Shown in pieces: positions 34,054-43,141 of a stretch of 64,000 bases of DNA. This stretch comes from PKWO01 sp036561005 (GTDB taxonomy: Bacteria > Pseudomonadota > Gammaproteobacteria > Burkholderiales > Burkholderiaceae_D), in NCBI GenBank assembly GCA_036561005.1, contig DATBQE010000117.1:1-64000 (forward strand), read 5' to 3'. Below the pieces are notes generated by a model. That model was not told the origin of the DNA. It did no database searches and saw only the letters and a list, made by a program, of their open reading frames with translations. The translations under genes were made by a program, and so were the position numbers. The first letter of the stretch is position 1; the number at the start of each line of letters is the position of its first letter.

Positions 34054-34676
34054 TTTTCACATATTTAGTGTGCAAACCCGTGGCAACATGGTTTCCGCAT
34101 GGGCGCGGGCACCCGCCTTACCGGCCTTTGCGTAAAGATCCAAGCACAAATCTTAATCCGCTGTCATTCCCGCGAAGGCGGGAATCCAGGCAGCATTTAG
34201 ATCAACCGCGTAACCTGGGTTCCCGCCTTCGCGGGAACGACGCAGACTTTTGACCCGCAAGGATGTAAGTGACAATTCTACCCACAAAGAACTCGGGACC
34301 GCCAAAATCAAGAGGCGCGATCAATATGCCCAAGTAGCCACAGGTGTCCGCGTTACCTGGCCATTTGCCATCATCTGAGACAACGTGGAGGTTCGCGACA
34401 CAACACAGGCACTGTTTCAAGCATTCTGTTTGAAAGTGCAGGCATTGGCAAATGAGATCATATTCCAAGATCCGGAAACAAAGAAGCTGGCGCGGGTGGC
34501 GGCAGGTGACCCCTTGACGCGGAATCAGCGCAGAGTAACGACGTGCAAAAGACTACGCCCCAAACCGAGGAAAATGAACGCGCAATTTCGCTCACCTCCC
34601 GCGTGCGGGGCGCAAAGACATATTAGGCTAAACGCTTGGCCGCGCTGCCGGCCATGCATCAGCCTCACTCCAAGAC
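34054..34676. other. Gene-poor region with palindromic repeat
   Basis: 623 bp without a gene I can support. It holds the paired TTCCCGC...GCGGGAA hairpins at 34161-34242. The two overlapping frames on opposite strands (around 34202-34720) have no ribosome binding site or recognisable product. Confidence 0.6.
34161..34242. repeat. Double TTCCCGC/GCGGGAA palindromic repeat
   Basis: Two hairpin units in inverted orientation: TTCCCGC-GAAG-GCGGGAA followed by TCCAGG on the left, and CCTGGG then TTCCCGC-CTTC-GCGGGAA on the right. The unit CATTCCCGCGAAGGCGGGAA is a very common repeat in proteobacterial intergenic DNA. The pair could fold into one long cruciform. Confidence 0.8.
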
Positions 34677-36335
34677 TTAGAAGCCCAACCCAGGCAACAC
34701 AGCGGTATTTTCGACAATGACCGCGTTCAACAAAGTCGGCGCAAGGCCAAGCGACTTGAGGATGGTTGGTGCGACCTGTGTCGTGCCGACGGCGCTGGTG
34801 TTGGTTGCCGCTGTCAGCGTCGGGTAGGAAACCAGCAGTGCAACGTGGCTGTCGTCGGGTGCGTTGCCGCCGTGTTCCTCATCCTTTTTCGAGCTGCTTG
34901 TATAGATCACACCTGGGTTCGGTTGCACGATGATGTCCGGAGTGCGGCCCTTGGCCGGGTCGCCGAATTGCGCGGCGAGTTGCGGGCCGGAGAGGATGGA
35001 GGCTTGCGCATTGTTGGCGCAGATGCCGGTGCCGCCGCAGCTGTTGTTGGCTGTCAGCGTGGCGACTGCGGCTGCGGTTTGCGTTTGGTCGCGCAGCCAG
35101 ATCAGGCCGACGTCGTCGGTTTGAACGATGCCGGTGCCGACCAAGCCGCTGCCGTCATTGAGGCTGCCGGTGGTGGTGGCGAATTGGCCGAAATTGCCAT
35201 TGGCATCAAGGTAGTTGTTGGCTTCCAGCAGCGCGGTCAGGGGGTCGCCGTTCTTCACGAGTTTGGTATGGTCGGACGGGGACTGACCATGCTTGGCTGT
35301 GATCACGATCAAGGTGGAGGCGTACAGATTTTTGGCCTTCAGTTCCGCAACCATTTTACCGATCGACGTATCGACATAGGCAATTGCCGCTGCTACATTC
35401 GGGCCCGGTGTGAACGATGCATCGAGGTAGCCGCCGCCGCTGGCAACTGTGGCTTTTTCCGCCACGCTCAGCGTTTGGAAGTTGGTGCCGAACAGCGTCG
35501 GCACGCCCGATTGCACCGTGCCGGTGGAATCCTTGCCGTCGATCTGGTTGATGATGGCTTGCACGTGCAGGTTGTCGAAGGTCTCGGTATGCAGATACGC
35601 TGCGGCCTTGCCGTCGAGCGATCCGCTGAAGTCGTTGCCGACGCTGCTGGCGGGGTCGATGGAATTGATTTCGGTGCGGGCCAGATCGTCCACGCCTTTG
35701 CCCGATGGGCCGTTGACCCAGTCGTAGCCCCATGCATGTTTGTCCGCCCACGCGGTACGTGAGCCGGCAAGATTTTCCTTCACCACTTCAAAGATGGTGT
35801 TGGTCAGAATGTAGTTGTGCGGATAAACCGGCACACAAGTGCCGCCCACTTTTTGATGCGGAATCGCTTGCGGGTTGAATGCCCCGCCGCCATCGAGATG
35901 CACCAGCGGGCCGCCGTTGAAGCCGTCAATGCCGGTGGTTTCATCAAACACCACATTCCAGCCCTGCTTGCCGGTGCATTGTGCATCGCTTGGGGCATAC
36001 AAGGTGCGGTCATACGACACGTCGTAGAACAGACCAGCCGTCTTGGGCGAACCGCCCGTCACCAGTGCAGCAAGGCCGGGGAAGGAATCGGACAAGCCAG
36101 GCGTTACGGCGCCGGTGTAGTTGACGCCGGTTTGCGCCAGCGCGGCAAGGGTAGGACAGGTGGCCTTGGCTATGCAGTTGGCCAGGTCTTGTTGGTGCAT
36201 GCCATCTATGCTGATGAGCAACACATGCGAGGCAGCAACAGGCGCCGGAGGAGGTGCCGCCTTGGTTGATGACCCATTGCATCCAGCCAGGACAACCGCG
36301 CCCAATACAGGTACGAACGCAAGCAATTGCTTCAT
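34677..36335 (-). CDS. Alkaline-phosphatase-superfamily lipoprotein (nucleotide pyrophosphatase/phosphodiesterase-like)
   Basis: 552 aa. A lipoprotein signal ends in VVLAGC (Cys19). The metal-hydrolase core is visible: LISIDGMHQQDL near the N-terminus, SDSFPGLAALVTGG with the likely Ser nucleophile, VITAKHGQSPSD, and EEHGGNAPDDSHVALLVSYP near the C-terminus. It is expected to hydrolyse phosphate esters or release them outside the inner membrane. ATG 36335 has GGAGAAATAAG before it; the frame upstream is noise. It is divergent from pilU. The substrate is unknown. Confidence 0.85.
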   Translation of the reverse strand: MKQLLAFVPVLGAVVLAGCNGSSTKAAPPPAPVAASHVLLISIDGMHQQDLANCIAKATCPTLAALAQTGVNYTGAVTPGLSDSFPGLAALVTGGSPKTAGLFYDVSYDRTLYAPSDAQCTGKQGWNVVFDETTGIDGFNGGPLVHLDGGGAFNPQAIPHQKVGGTCVPVYPHNYILTNTIFEVVKENLAGSRTAWADKHAWGYDWVNGPSGKGVDDLARTEINSIDPASSVGNDFSGSLDGKAAAYLHTETFDNLHVQAIINQIDGKDSTGTVQSGVPTLFGTNFQTLSVAEKATVASGGGYLDASFTPGPNVAAAIAYVDTSIGKMVAELKAKNLYASTLIVITAKHGQSPSDHTKLVKNGDPLTALLEANNYLDANGNFGQFATTTGSLNDGSGLVGTGIVQTDDVGLIWLRDQTQTAAAVATLTANNSCGGTGICANNAQASILSGPQLAAQFGDPAKGRTPDIIVQPNPGVIYTSSSKKDEEHGGNAPDDSHVALLVSYPTLTAATNTSAVGTTQVAPTILKSLGLAPTLLNAVIVENTAVLPGLGF

Positions 36336-36489
36336 CTTATTTCTCCATGTGTTAATAAAGAAGCAATGATATGAACAATATGTGACCTGAGCATGACCAC
36401 CCAACCAAGTGGTAGCCGAGACCATGGCGTAACGCCGCGCCGACGCACATCTGCGAGGATCAAGGCGCATTGCCGGCGCAGCGGATCGC

Positions 36490-36503
36490 TTGACCTGGAT
36501 CAA
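36490..36503. promoter_or_regulatory. FNR/ANR-like box upstream of pilU
   Basis: TTGACCTGGATCAA fits the FNR/ANR consensus TTGAT-N4-ATCAA with one mismatch. It is 80 bp upstream of the pilU ATG and 155 bp upstream of the divergent lipoprotein start. No oxygen-related gene is adjacent, so the functional target is uncertain. Confidence 0.4.
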
Positions 36504-36582
36504 GGCGCGCCGTGCCAGCGCTGCCTATATTTGATCAATCGGGCGGGAGGCACGCCCTCGACAACTTTGCGAGGCATAGGGC

Positions 36583-37731
36583 ATGGCGGCGATCAGTGCG
36601 TATCTGAAATTGATGGTGGAAAAAGGCGCGTCCGACCTTTTCCTCAGTCCAGGCTCCCCGCCTTACATGCGGATCGACGGCGCCACCCAACTGCTCTGCG
36701 AGCAAAAACTCGCATCGGGCGAAGTCAAGCCACTTGCGTACGAAATCATGAGCGAGCAGCAACGCACGTTATTCGAAGCCGAGCTTGAGTCGAATTTTGC
36801 TTGCGCGATCGAAGGCGTCGGGCGATTCAGGGTCAACGTCTACCATACCCGCGGCGAGGTTGCGGTGGTGGCGCGCCACATCAAGTTGACGATTCCTAAC
36901 TTTGCCGAACTTGGACTGCCCGCGGACGTGGCCGACATCGTGATGCAAAAGCGCGGCCTGATTCTGGTCGTGGGAGGCGCGGGATCGGGCAAAAGCACTT
37001 CCCTGGCAGCCATGGTCGACTATCGGGCAGACCGGGCCGATGAGCATGTGTTGACCATCGAGGACCCGATCGAATATCTGTTCCCGCAACGCCGCTCGTT
37101 GATCGATCAGCGCGAGGTGGGCATCGATACGCTAAGCTTTGGCGCGGCCCTGCGCAATGCCATGCGCGAATCGCCTGACGTGATCATGATCGGGGAAATC
37201 CGCGACATGGAAACGGCGCATCATGCGATTGCCTATGCCGAAGCCGGCCACCTGTGCCTGTCGACCATGCATGCCAATAACGCCAATCAGGCAATTGACC
37301 GGATGATCAATTTCTTTCCCGAGAGCGCGCACAGGCAACTGCTGCTCGATCTTTCGCTCAATCTAGAAGGCGTCGTATCCCAGCGCCTGATTCCTGCAAT
37401 CGATGGCAAACGGGTATTGGCGGTGGAAGTGATGCGCCGTACCGCTTACATTTCGGAAATGATTCGCGAAGGGCATCTCAACGAAATCAAACGCGAAATG
37501 GAAAAAGGCAACGAACCGGGGATCAAGACTTTCGACCAATCCTTGTTTGCCCTTTATGTGGCGGGCAGAATCAGTCGCGAAGTGGCCTTGGACAATGCAG
37601 ACAGCCGTACCGATCTCTCCCTGAAGATGCGGCTTTCGGAACAGCAACCATCTGCAGCTGGCGCGAACCGCGAACCAGCCGACAATGCAGCGGAAAAAAC
37701 CAATCCTTACGAGCGGATGCGCAGGCAATAG
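36583..37731 (+). CDS. pilU: Type IV pilus retraction ATPase PilU
   Basis: 382-aa PilT/PilU-family hexameric ATPase, the length of PilU. Walker A GGAGSGKST (about residues 129-137), Asp box VLTIEDPIEYLF, Walker B VIMIGEIRD and His box HLCLSTMHANNANQAIDR are intact. It acts at the inner-membrane base of type IV pili. pilT usually lies directly upstream of pilU, but here no pilT is seen and pilU stands alone. Confidence 0.88.
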   Translation: MAAISAYLKLMVEKGASDLFLSPGSPPYMRIDGATQLLCEQKLASGEVKPLAYEIMSEQQRTLFEAELESNFACAIEGVGRFRVNVYHTRGEVAVVARHIKLTIPNFAELGLPADVADIVMQKRGLILVVGGAGSGKSTSLAAMVDYRADRADEHVLTIEDPIEYLFPQRRSLIDQREVGIDTLSFGAALRNAMRESPDVIMIGEIRDMETAHHAIAYAEAGHLCLSTMHANNANQAIDRMINFFPESAHRQLLLDLSLNLEGVVSQRLIPAIDGKRVLAVEVMRRTAYISEMIREGHLNEIKREMEKGNEPGIKTFDQSLFALYVAGRISREVALDNADSRTDLSLKMRLSEQQPSAAGANREPADNAAEKTNPYERMRRQ

Positions 37732-37797
37732 TCAATCTTGTCCGGCCGCCAATTCTTCATCCTCGGCGCCGGTGCAAGGCGAAGGCACAAACAAAAA

Positions 37798-37821
37798 GGC
37801 CCGTGAGATTACTCACGGGCC
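37798..37821 (-). terminator. Rho-independent terminator of tRNA-Pro
   Basis: GGCCCGTGAG and CTCACGGGCC pair exactly around a 4-nt loop. On the minus strand the stem is followed by TTTTTGTTTG. It lies 13 bp past the encoded CCA end of the tRNA and could also stop pilU transcripts from the other side. Confidence 0.9.
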
Positions 37822-37834
37822 TTTCGTTTCAAAC

Positions 37835-37911
37835 TGGTCGGAGTACAAGGATTCGAACCTTGGACCCCCTGGTCCCAAACCAGGTGCGCTACCGGACTGC
37901 GCCACACTCCG
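37835..37911 (-). tRNA. tRNA-Pro (anticodon TGG)
   Basis: 77 nt including the encoded CCA. The acceptor stem pairs CGGAGTG with TACTCCG (one G-U). The anticodon stem CCTGG/CCAGG holds the loop TTTGGGA with anticodon TGG, and GGTTCGAATCC is the T-loop region. All arms of the cloverleaf can be drawn. Confidence 0.97.
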
Positions 37912-38074
37912 AAGAAAGAAATTATAGCCGATCAGATCGGGCCGGTCAAATTAAACGCTCTGGAAATTCGCAAGATTCCTCAAAATTCTCCGATTGGCGC
38001 CAAACAATTGCTTTTTGAAGCGTCCAAATTACTTCGGCGATAGCGTTTTTGCACGAAGCACGCATGCTGCCAGG

Positions 38075-38785
38075 CTAATCGGCCTGGCCGCCGCCCTTGT
38101 TTTCCGGTTTGAGCATGTAGCCCACGCTGCGCACTGTTTTCACGCAGGAGCCGGCACTGCCGAGCGATTTGCGCAGCCGCATGATGTGGACGTCGACAGT
38201 GCGCTCTTCAAAGAACGCGTTGTCGCCCCAAACCTTATCGAGCAATTGCGCACGGGAAAACACGCGCTCCGGATATTGGATCAGGAAACGCAAGAGCTTG
38301 AATTCGGCCGGCCCCAGCTCGATCGGCGTGCCATGCACCGAGACGGTGTGCCTGTCGTCATCGACTGTGATGGCGCCGACGGTTTGCACTGCATTCGATT
38401 CAGGCGGCACGTGGCGGCGCAATACGGCGTGGATGCGCGCCACCAATTCACGCGGCGAAAACGGCTTGGTGATGTAGTCGTCGGCACCGGCATTCAAACC
38501 TTTCACCTTGTCTTCGTCGAGACCCTTGGCGGTCAACATAATGACGGGCAAGGTTGCAGTGGGTGGATTGGCGCGCCATCGGTTGAGCAGTTCGATACCC
38601 GACTGATCGGGCAGCATCCAGTCCAGCAGCGCGAGCCGCGGCATGGCCTGCGCGGCAATCTGCTCGGCAGCGTGCGCCGTCGCGGCGACTTCAACCGACA
38701 GGCCTTCGGCAATCAGCGTGTAGCGCAGCAATTCTGCGATACCGGGCTCGTCTTCCACTACAAGAATGAAAGATCCTGGCTTCAT
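38075..38785 (-). CDS. PhoB-like response regulator, paralogue without adjacent kinase
   Basis: 236 aa: receiver domain with Asp55 in LALLDWMLP and Lys in DYITKPFSP, then an OmpR/PhoB winged helix (FKLLRFLIQYPERVFSRAQLLDKVWGD, RTVDVHIMRLRKSL, VKTVRSVGYML). The sequence is close to the PhoB at 57919. It overlaps the glmM end by ATGA and so is the last gene of the ftsH-folP-glmM group. No histidine kinase is nearby; PhoR may phosphorylate both regulators. Confidence 0.85.
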   Translation of the reverse strand: MKPGSFILVVEDEPGIAELLRYTLIAEGLSVEVAATAHAAEQIAAQAMPRLALLDWMLPDQSGIELLNRWRANPPTATLPVIMLTAKGLDEDKVKGLNAGADDYITKPFSPRELVARIHAVLRRHVPPESNAVQTVGAITVDDDRHTVSVHGTPIELGPAEFKLLRFLIQYPERVFSRAQLLDKVWGDNAFFEERTVDVHIMRLRKSLGSAGSCVKTVRSVGYMLKPENKGGGQAD

Positions 38786-40113
38786 GCTCGCAATGTGTCG
38801 GCAATCCGGTGCGCCATGGCGTCGGCCAGTTTGGCCTTGTCCGCCTCGACCATGACGCGTATCAGGGGCTCCGTGCCCGATGGACGGATCAAAACCCGCC
38901 CGCTATCGCCGAGCTCTGCCTCGACGGCAGCCTTTTCGCTCATGAGCTTCGTGTTGGACTGCCAATCGTAGCCCTTGGCGACTTTGACGTTGACCAGGGT
39001 TTGCGGGAAAAGCTTCATGTCGGCCGTGCACTGCGCCAATGTATTGCCACTGCGTTTCAAGGCAGACAGCACCTGCAATGCAGAGACGATGCCGTCGCCG
39101 GTGGTGTGTTTGTCGAGGAACAACAGGTGGCCCGAGCCCTCGCCGCCCAATAGCCAGCCTTTCTCCTGCAGCACTTCGAGCACGTAGCGGTCGCCGACCT
39201 TGGCACGGGCGAAGCCGACACCCAGGCGCTTTAACGCCACTTCCACGGCCATGTTGGTCATCAGCGTGCCGACAGCACCGAGGACGGGGCCGACCGACAA
39301 GCGGTCCTTCACCATGATGTAGAGCAGTTCGTCGCCGTTGTAGATACGGCCGTCGGCGTCAACCATCAGCAGGCGGTCGGCATCGCCGTCGAGCGCTATG
39401 CCGAGGTCGGCCCGATGCGTCTTGACGGCAGCAGAGAGCGCCTCGGGCGCGGTGGCGCCGAAGCCGTCATTGATGTTCAAGCCATTGGGCTGGTTGCCGA
39501 TGGGGATCACTTCAGCGCCCAGTTCGTGGAACACGTCGGGCGCGATGTGATAGGCCGCACCATGGGCACAATCGACCACAATCTTCAACCCGCGCAGGTC
39601 AAGTTCATTGGGAAAGGTGCTCTTGCAGAATTCGATATAACGCCCGCGCGCGTCGTCGAGCCGCTTGGCCTTGCCGAGTTTTTCCGATGCGACGCAGACG
39701 ATGGGGTCGTCAAGCAGGGCTTCAATATCAGACTCGACCGAATCGGGCAATTTGCTGCCGGTATCGGAAAAGAACTTGATGCCGTTGTCCTGAAACGGAT
39801 TATGCGAAGCAGATATCACCACGCCGGCCGACAGCCGCAGCGCGCGCGTGAGATAGGCAATCGCAGGGGTCGGCATGGGGCCTGCCAGCATGACGTCGAC
39901 ACCCGCGGCCGAAAAGCCGGCCTCCATTGCAGCCTCCAGCATATAGCCGGAAATACGCGTGTCCTTGCCGATCAGCACAACCGGCTTGGTGGCACCGCCC
40001 TTGACCAATACACGGCCGGCGGCATAGCCGAGCCGCATCACAAAATCGGGGGTAATCGGGCTGACGCCCACGCGCCCGCGCACACCGTCGGTTCCAAAAT
40101 ATCTACGCGACAT
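38782..40113 (-). CDS. glmM: Phosphoglucosamine mutase
   Basis: 443 aa. It interconverts glucosamine-6-phosphate and glucosamine-1-phosphate for peptidoglycan and LPS precursors. Active-site Ser103 is in ISASHNPFQDNG, the Mg site in LDGDADRLLMVDADG and the phosphate loop in RPSGTEPLIRVM. It follows folP by 21 nt, the conserved order in proteobacteria. Confidence 0.96.
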   Translation of the reverse strand: MSRRYFGTDGVRGRVGVSPITPDFVMRLGYAAGRVLVKGGATKPVVLIGKDTRISGYMLEAAMEAGFSAAGVDVMLAGPMPTPAIAYLTRALRLSAGVVISASHNPFQDNGIKFFSDTGSKLPDSVESDIEALLDDPIVCVASEKLGKAKRLDDARGRYIEFCKSTFPNELDLRGLKIVVDCAHGAAYHIAPDVFHELGAEVIPIGNQPNGLNINDGFGATAPEALSAAVKTHRADLGIALDGDADRLLMVDADGRIYNGDELLYIMVKDRLSVGPVLGAVGTLMTNMAVEVALKRLGVGFARAKVGDRYVLEVLQEKGWLLGGEGSGHLLFLDKHTTGDGIVSALQVLSALKRSGNTLAQCTADMKLFPQTLVNVKVAKGYDWQSNTKLMSEKAAVEAELGDSGRVLIRPSGTEPLIRVMVEADKAKLADAMAHRIADTLRA

Positions 40114-40134
40114 ATTGTTCTTTGCTTTCCTTTG

Positions 40135-40977
40135 TTAATCTTTGCCTGTAGCAGCACGCCATACGGCCAAAGCGTCAACCGTCTCGGCCACATCGTGCAC
40201 GCGCAGAATCTGCACGCCTTGCGCAGTCGCGGCCAGCGCGGCAGCCAGGCTGCCGGCCAAGCGCGCTTCAACCAGTTTGCCGGTCAATCCGCCTATCATC
40301 GATTTGCGCGACATGCCGGCCAACAGCGGCAGGCCGAACGCGTCCTGCATCCTGCCCATGTCGCGCATCAGCGCCAGATTGTGTTCGAGCGTTTTGCCGA
40401 ACCCGAAGCCGGGGTCGATCACAAGGCGCTGACGCGCCACACCGGCGGCTTCCAGCACGGCCAGACGCTCGCGCAGGAAGCTGCTCACTTCGCCCACCAC
40501 GTCTTCGTATTGCGGCTTGCTCTGCATGTTCTGCGGCTCGCCTTGCATGTGCATGACGCACAGGGCGCAATCGGCATCGGCCACGGCCTCGACGGCGCCC
40601 TGCCCGCGAAAACCATTGATGTCGTTGATCATATCGGCGTCGGCCGCCAGTGCCTCTCGCATCACTTCGGGTTTGTAGGTGTCGATCGAGAGCGGCTTGC
40701 CGCAATCGCGCAGCGCATAGACAACCGGCATCACGCGGCGCAGTTCTTCGGCCAGCGGTACCGGCGCCACGCCGGGCCGGCTTGACTCGCCACCGATGTC
40801 GATGATATCGACGCCGTCAGAGAGCATTTGCTCGGCACGCGAAACGGCGAACTCCAGGGCGTCGAAGCGGCCACCATCGGAAAACGAATCCGGCGTGACG
40901 TTCAATATGCCCATGACCAAAGGCCGCCCGAGTTCTAGCGGCAGGCGGTATCGCCCGCATTGTAGTGTCTGTTTCAT
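40135..40977 (-). CDS. folP: Dihydropteroate synthase
   Basis: About 280 aa TIM-barrel enzyme that joins p-aminobenzoate to the pterin pyrophosphate. Signatures MGILNVTPDSFSDGG and DIIDIGGESSRPG are near the N-terminus and IDPGFGFGKT in the middle. ATG 40977 fits the family; an upstream TTG would add five residues. A hairpin (40991-41020) stands immediately before it. Confidence 0.95.
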   Translation of the reverse strand: MKQTLQCGRYRLPLELGRPLVMGILNVTPDSFSDGGRFDALEFAVSRAEQMLSDGVDIIDIGGESSRPGVAPVPLAEELRRVMPVVYALRDCGKPLSIDTYKPEVMREALAADADMINDINGFRGQGAVEAVADADCALCVMHMQGEPQNMQSKPQYEDVVGEVSSFLRERLAVLEAAGVARQRLVIDPGFGFGKTLEHNLALMRDMGRMQDAFGLPLLAGMSRKSMIGGLTGKLVEARLAGSLAAALAATAQGVQILRVHDVAETVDALAVWRAATGKD

Positions 40978-40990
40978 TGTCTCTATGAAC

Positions 40991-41020
40991 AAAAGGGCGG
41001 AGATCGCTCCCCACCCTTTT
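40991..41020 (-). terminator. Hairpin terminator between ftsH and folP
   Basis: AAAAGGG and CCCTTTT pair at the base and GGAG/CTCC above. On the minus strand the stem ends in CCCTTTTG. It is 65 bp past the ftsH stop and only 13 bp before the folP ATG, so it may act as a partial terminator or a processing site within the gene group. Confidence 0.55.
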
Positions 41021-41085
41021 TCCCAACTGAACCTGTCGCTGCATTAATACAGGGACTCAATTCGTCGGCTTGATGTCTTTAGTTC

Positions 41086-42969
41086 TTAAACCGTTGCAGG
41101 CGCGCCAGGCTTCATGTCGTTGGGCGGTGTGCCCGGCACAACACGTTTGGTCAGGCGCGTATCCTTCGGCGGACGCGGCTCCTTGCCGGCCATGATGTCG
41201 TTGACCTGATCCGAATCGATGGTTTCCCATTCAAGCAGGGCCTGGGTCATGGCTTCGACCTTGTCGCGATTTTCGGTCAGCAGCTTGCGCGCCAACGCAT
41301 ATTGTTCGTCGAGGATACGGCGGATTTCGGCATCGGCCTTTTGCTGGGTTGCCTCGGCAATCGGCTTCTGGAATCCATTGTCCTGCCCGGTTTCGACATA
41401 GACCATGGTACCAAGAGCGTCGGACATGCCATAACGCATGACCATCGAACGCGCGATGTTGGTGGCACGGGCGAAGTCGTTGGAAGCGCCGGTCGACATC
41501 TGGCCGACGAAAATCTCTTCGGCAATGCGGCCCCCGAACAGGATGGAAATCTCTTCCAGCATCTTGTCCTTGTAGCCGGAAATATTGTCGTGCTCAGGCA
41601 ACTGCCAGGTCAGGCCAAGAGCCCAGCCGCGCGGCATGATGGTGACCTTGTGCACGGGATCGGCCTTCGGCAGCAACTTGGCGACGACGGCATGGCCCGA
41701 TTCATGGAATGCCGTATTACGGCGTTCTTCTTCGCGCATGACCATCGACTTGCGTTCCGGACCCATGAAGATCTTGTCCTTGGCATCTTCAAAGTCCTGC
41801 ATCTCGACCGTACGCTTGTTGCGGCGTGCCGCAAACAAGGCGGCTTCATTGACCAGATTGGCCAGGTCGGCGCCCGAGAATCCTGGTGTGCCGCGTGCGA
41901 TGACGCTGGCTTCGACGTCGGTCGAAATCGGCACCTTGCGCATGTGGACATTAAGAATTTGTTCACGGCCGCGGATGTCAGGCAGGCCGACCGATACCTG
42001 GCGGTCGAATCGGCCTGGGCGCATCAACGCCTTGTCGAGCACGTCGGCACGGTTGGTGGCAGCCACCACGATCACGCCGGAATTGGGCTCAAAGCCATCC
42101 ATTTCGACCAGCAATTGATTGAGCGTTTGCTCGCGTTCGTCATTACCGCCGCCGACACCGGCGCCGCGATGGCGGCCGACCGCGTCGATTTCGTCGATGA
42201 AGACGATGCACGGTGCGTGTTTCTTGGCGTTTTCGAACATGTCGCGCACGCGCGATGCGCCCACGCCGACAAACATTTCAACGAAATCGGAGCCGGAAAT
42301 GGTGAAGAACGGGACCTTGGCTTCGCCGGCGATGGCACGTGCCAGCAGGGTCTTACCGGTTCCCGGTGGGCCGACCATCAACACGCCGCGCGGAATGCGA
42401 CCGCCCAGCTTCTGAAATTTGGTTGGGTCGCGCAGGAAGTCAACCAGTTCGCTGACTTCTTCCTTGGCTTCGTCGCAACCGGCGACGTCGGCAAATGTCA
42501 CGGCATTATTGGTTTCATCGAGCATGCGAGCCTTCGACTTGCCGAAGGAGAATGCGCCGCCCTTGCCGCCGCCCTGCATCTGGCGCATGAAGAACACCCA
42601 CACGCCGATCAACAGCAGCATCGGGAACCAGGAAATGAAGATATCGGCCAGGAAGCCGCGTTCTTCAGGTGCCTTGTTGTCGAACTTGATGCCGGCATCG
42701 ACCAATTGACCGATCAAGCCGCGGTCAAGAATGGTCAGGTTGGTCTTGACCTTCTTGTTGTCCTGCGTGCTCGTGGCAATAGCGACTGACGTGCCTTCCA
42801 GGACCACATCCTTGATTTGCTTGTTCTTGATCATGTCAAGGAACTCGGAATAGGCAATCTGCCGGGTGTCGCCGCCCGATAGCCCACGCCCGTCAAACTC
42901 CTTGAAGAGCATGAACAGCACCAGTACTACGACGCCCCAGATGGCGAACTTGGAAAACATGTTATTCAC
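41086..42969 (-). CDS. ftsH: ATP-dependent zinc metalloprotease FtsH
   Basis: 627 aa. Two N-terminal membrane segments (about 8-22 and 100-122) flank a periplasmic domain. The AAA module has Walker A GPPGTGKT and the second region of homology; the protease motif is HESGH, with the zinc-binding Asp further on. It degrades membrane and regulatory proteins. GTG 42969 (VNNMFSK) is preferred: AAGGAG precedes it and related betaproteobacterial proteins begin MNNMFSK-like. ATG 42960 is the alternative. Confidence 0.95.
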   Translation of the reverse strand: MNNMFSKFAIWGVVVLVLFMLFKEFDGRGLSGGDTRQIAYSEFLDMIKNKQIKDVVLEGTSVAIATSTQDNKKVKTNLTILDRGLIGQLVDAGIKFDNKAPEERGFLADIFISWFPMLLLIGVWVFFMRQMQGGGKGGAFSFGKSKARMLDETNNAVTFADVAGCDEAKEEVSELVDFLRDPTKFQKLGGRIPRGVLMVGPPGTGKTLLARAIAGEAKVPFFTISGSDFVEMFVGVGASRVRDMFENAKKHAPCIVFIDEIDAVGRHRGAGVGGGNDEREQTLNQLLVEMDGFEPNSGVIVVAATNRADVLDKALMRPGRFDRQVSVGLPDIRGREQILNVHMRKVPISTDVEASVIARGTPGFSGADLANLVNEAALFAARRNKRTVEMQDFEDAKDKIFMGPERKSMVMREEERRNTAFHESGHAVVAKLLPKADPVHKVTIMPRGWALGLTWQLPEHDNISGYKDKMLEEISILFGGRIAEEIFVGQMSTGASNDFARATNIARSMVMRYGMSDALGTMVYVETGQDNGFQKPIAEATQQKADAEIRRILDEQYALARKLLTENRDKVEAMTQALLEWETIDSDQVNDIMAGKEPRPPKDTRLTKRVVPGTPPNDMKPGAPATV

Positions 42970-43141
42970 TAGAACTCCTTGGACACACGGAGTGCCCCTC
43001 TCTACTTGCCTCGATAAATGGATTCTACTCGCAATAAACGGCACTTGCTAGAATGGATGTGCGGCTAAGCCACTGAAAATCAAGGCGTAAGTTTGACTTA
43101 TCTTTAACTTGTTGCCATTTTGCCGATGACTTGGTGATATA

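Noticed and set aside
34202..34720. Two small ORFs (88 codons minus, 111 codons plus) in the gene-poor region
   Set aside because: They overlap each other on opposite strands, one runs into the palindromic repeat, and neither has an SD or recognisable product.
41302..42789. Long plus-strand ORF (495 codons) opposite ftsH
   Set aside because: It is the antisense shadow of the conserved ftsH reading frame; its composition is His/Asp-rich shadow-type and it has no known domain.
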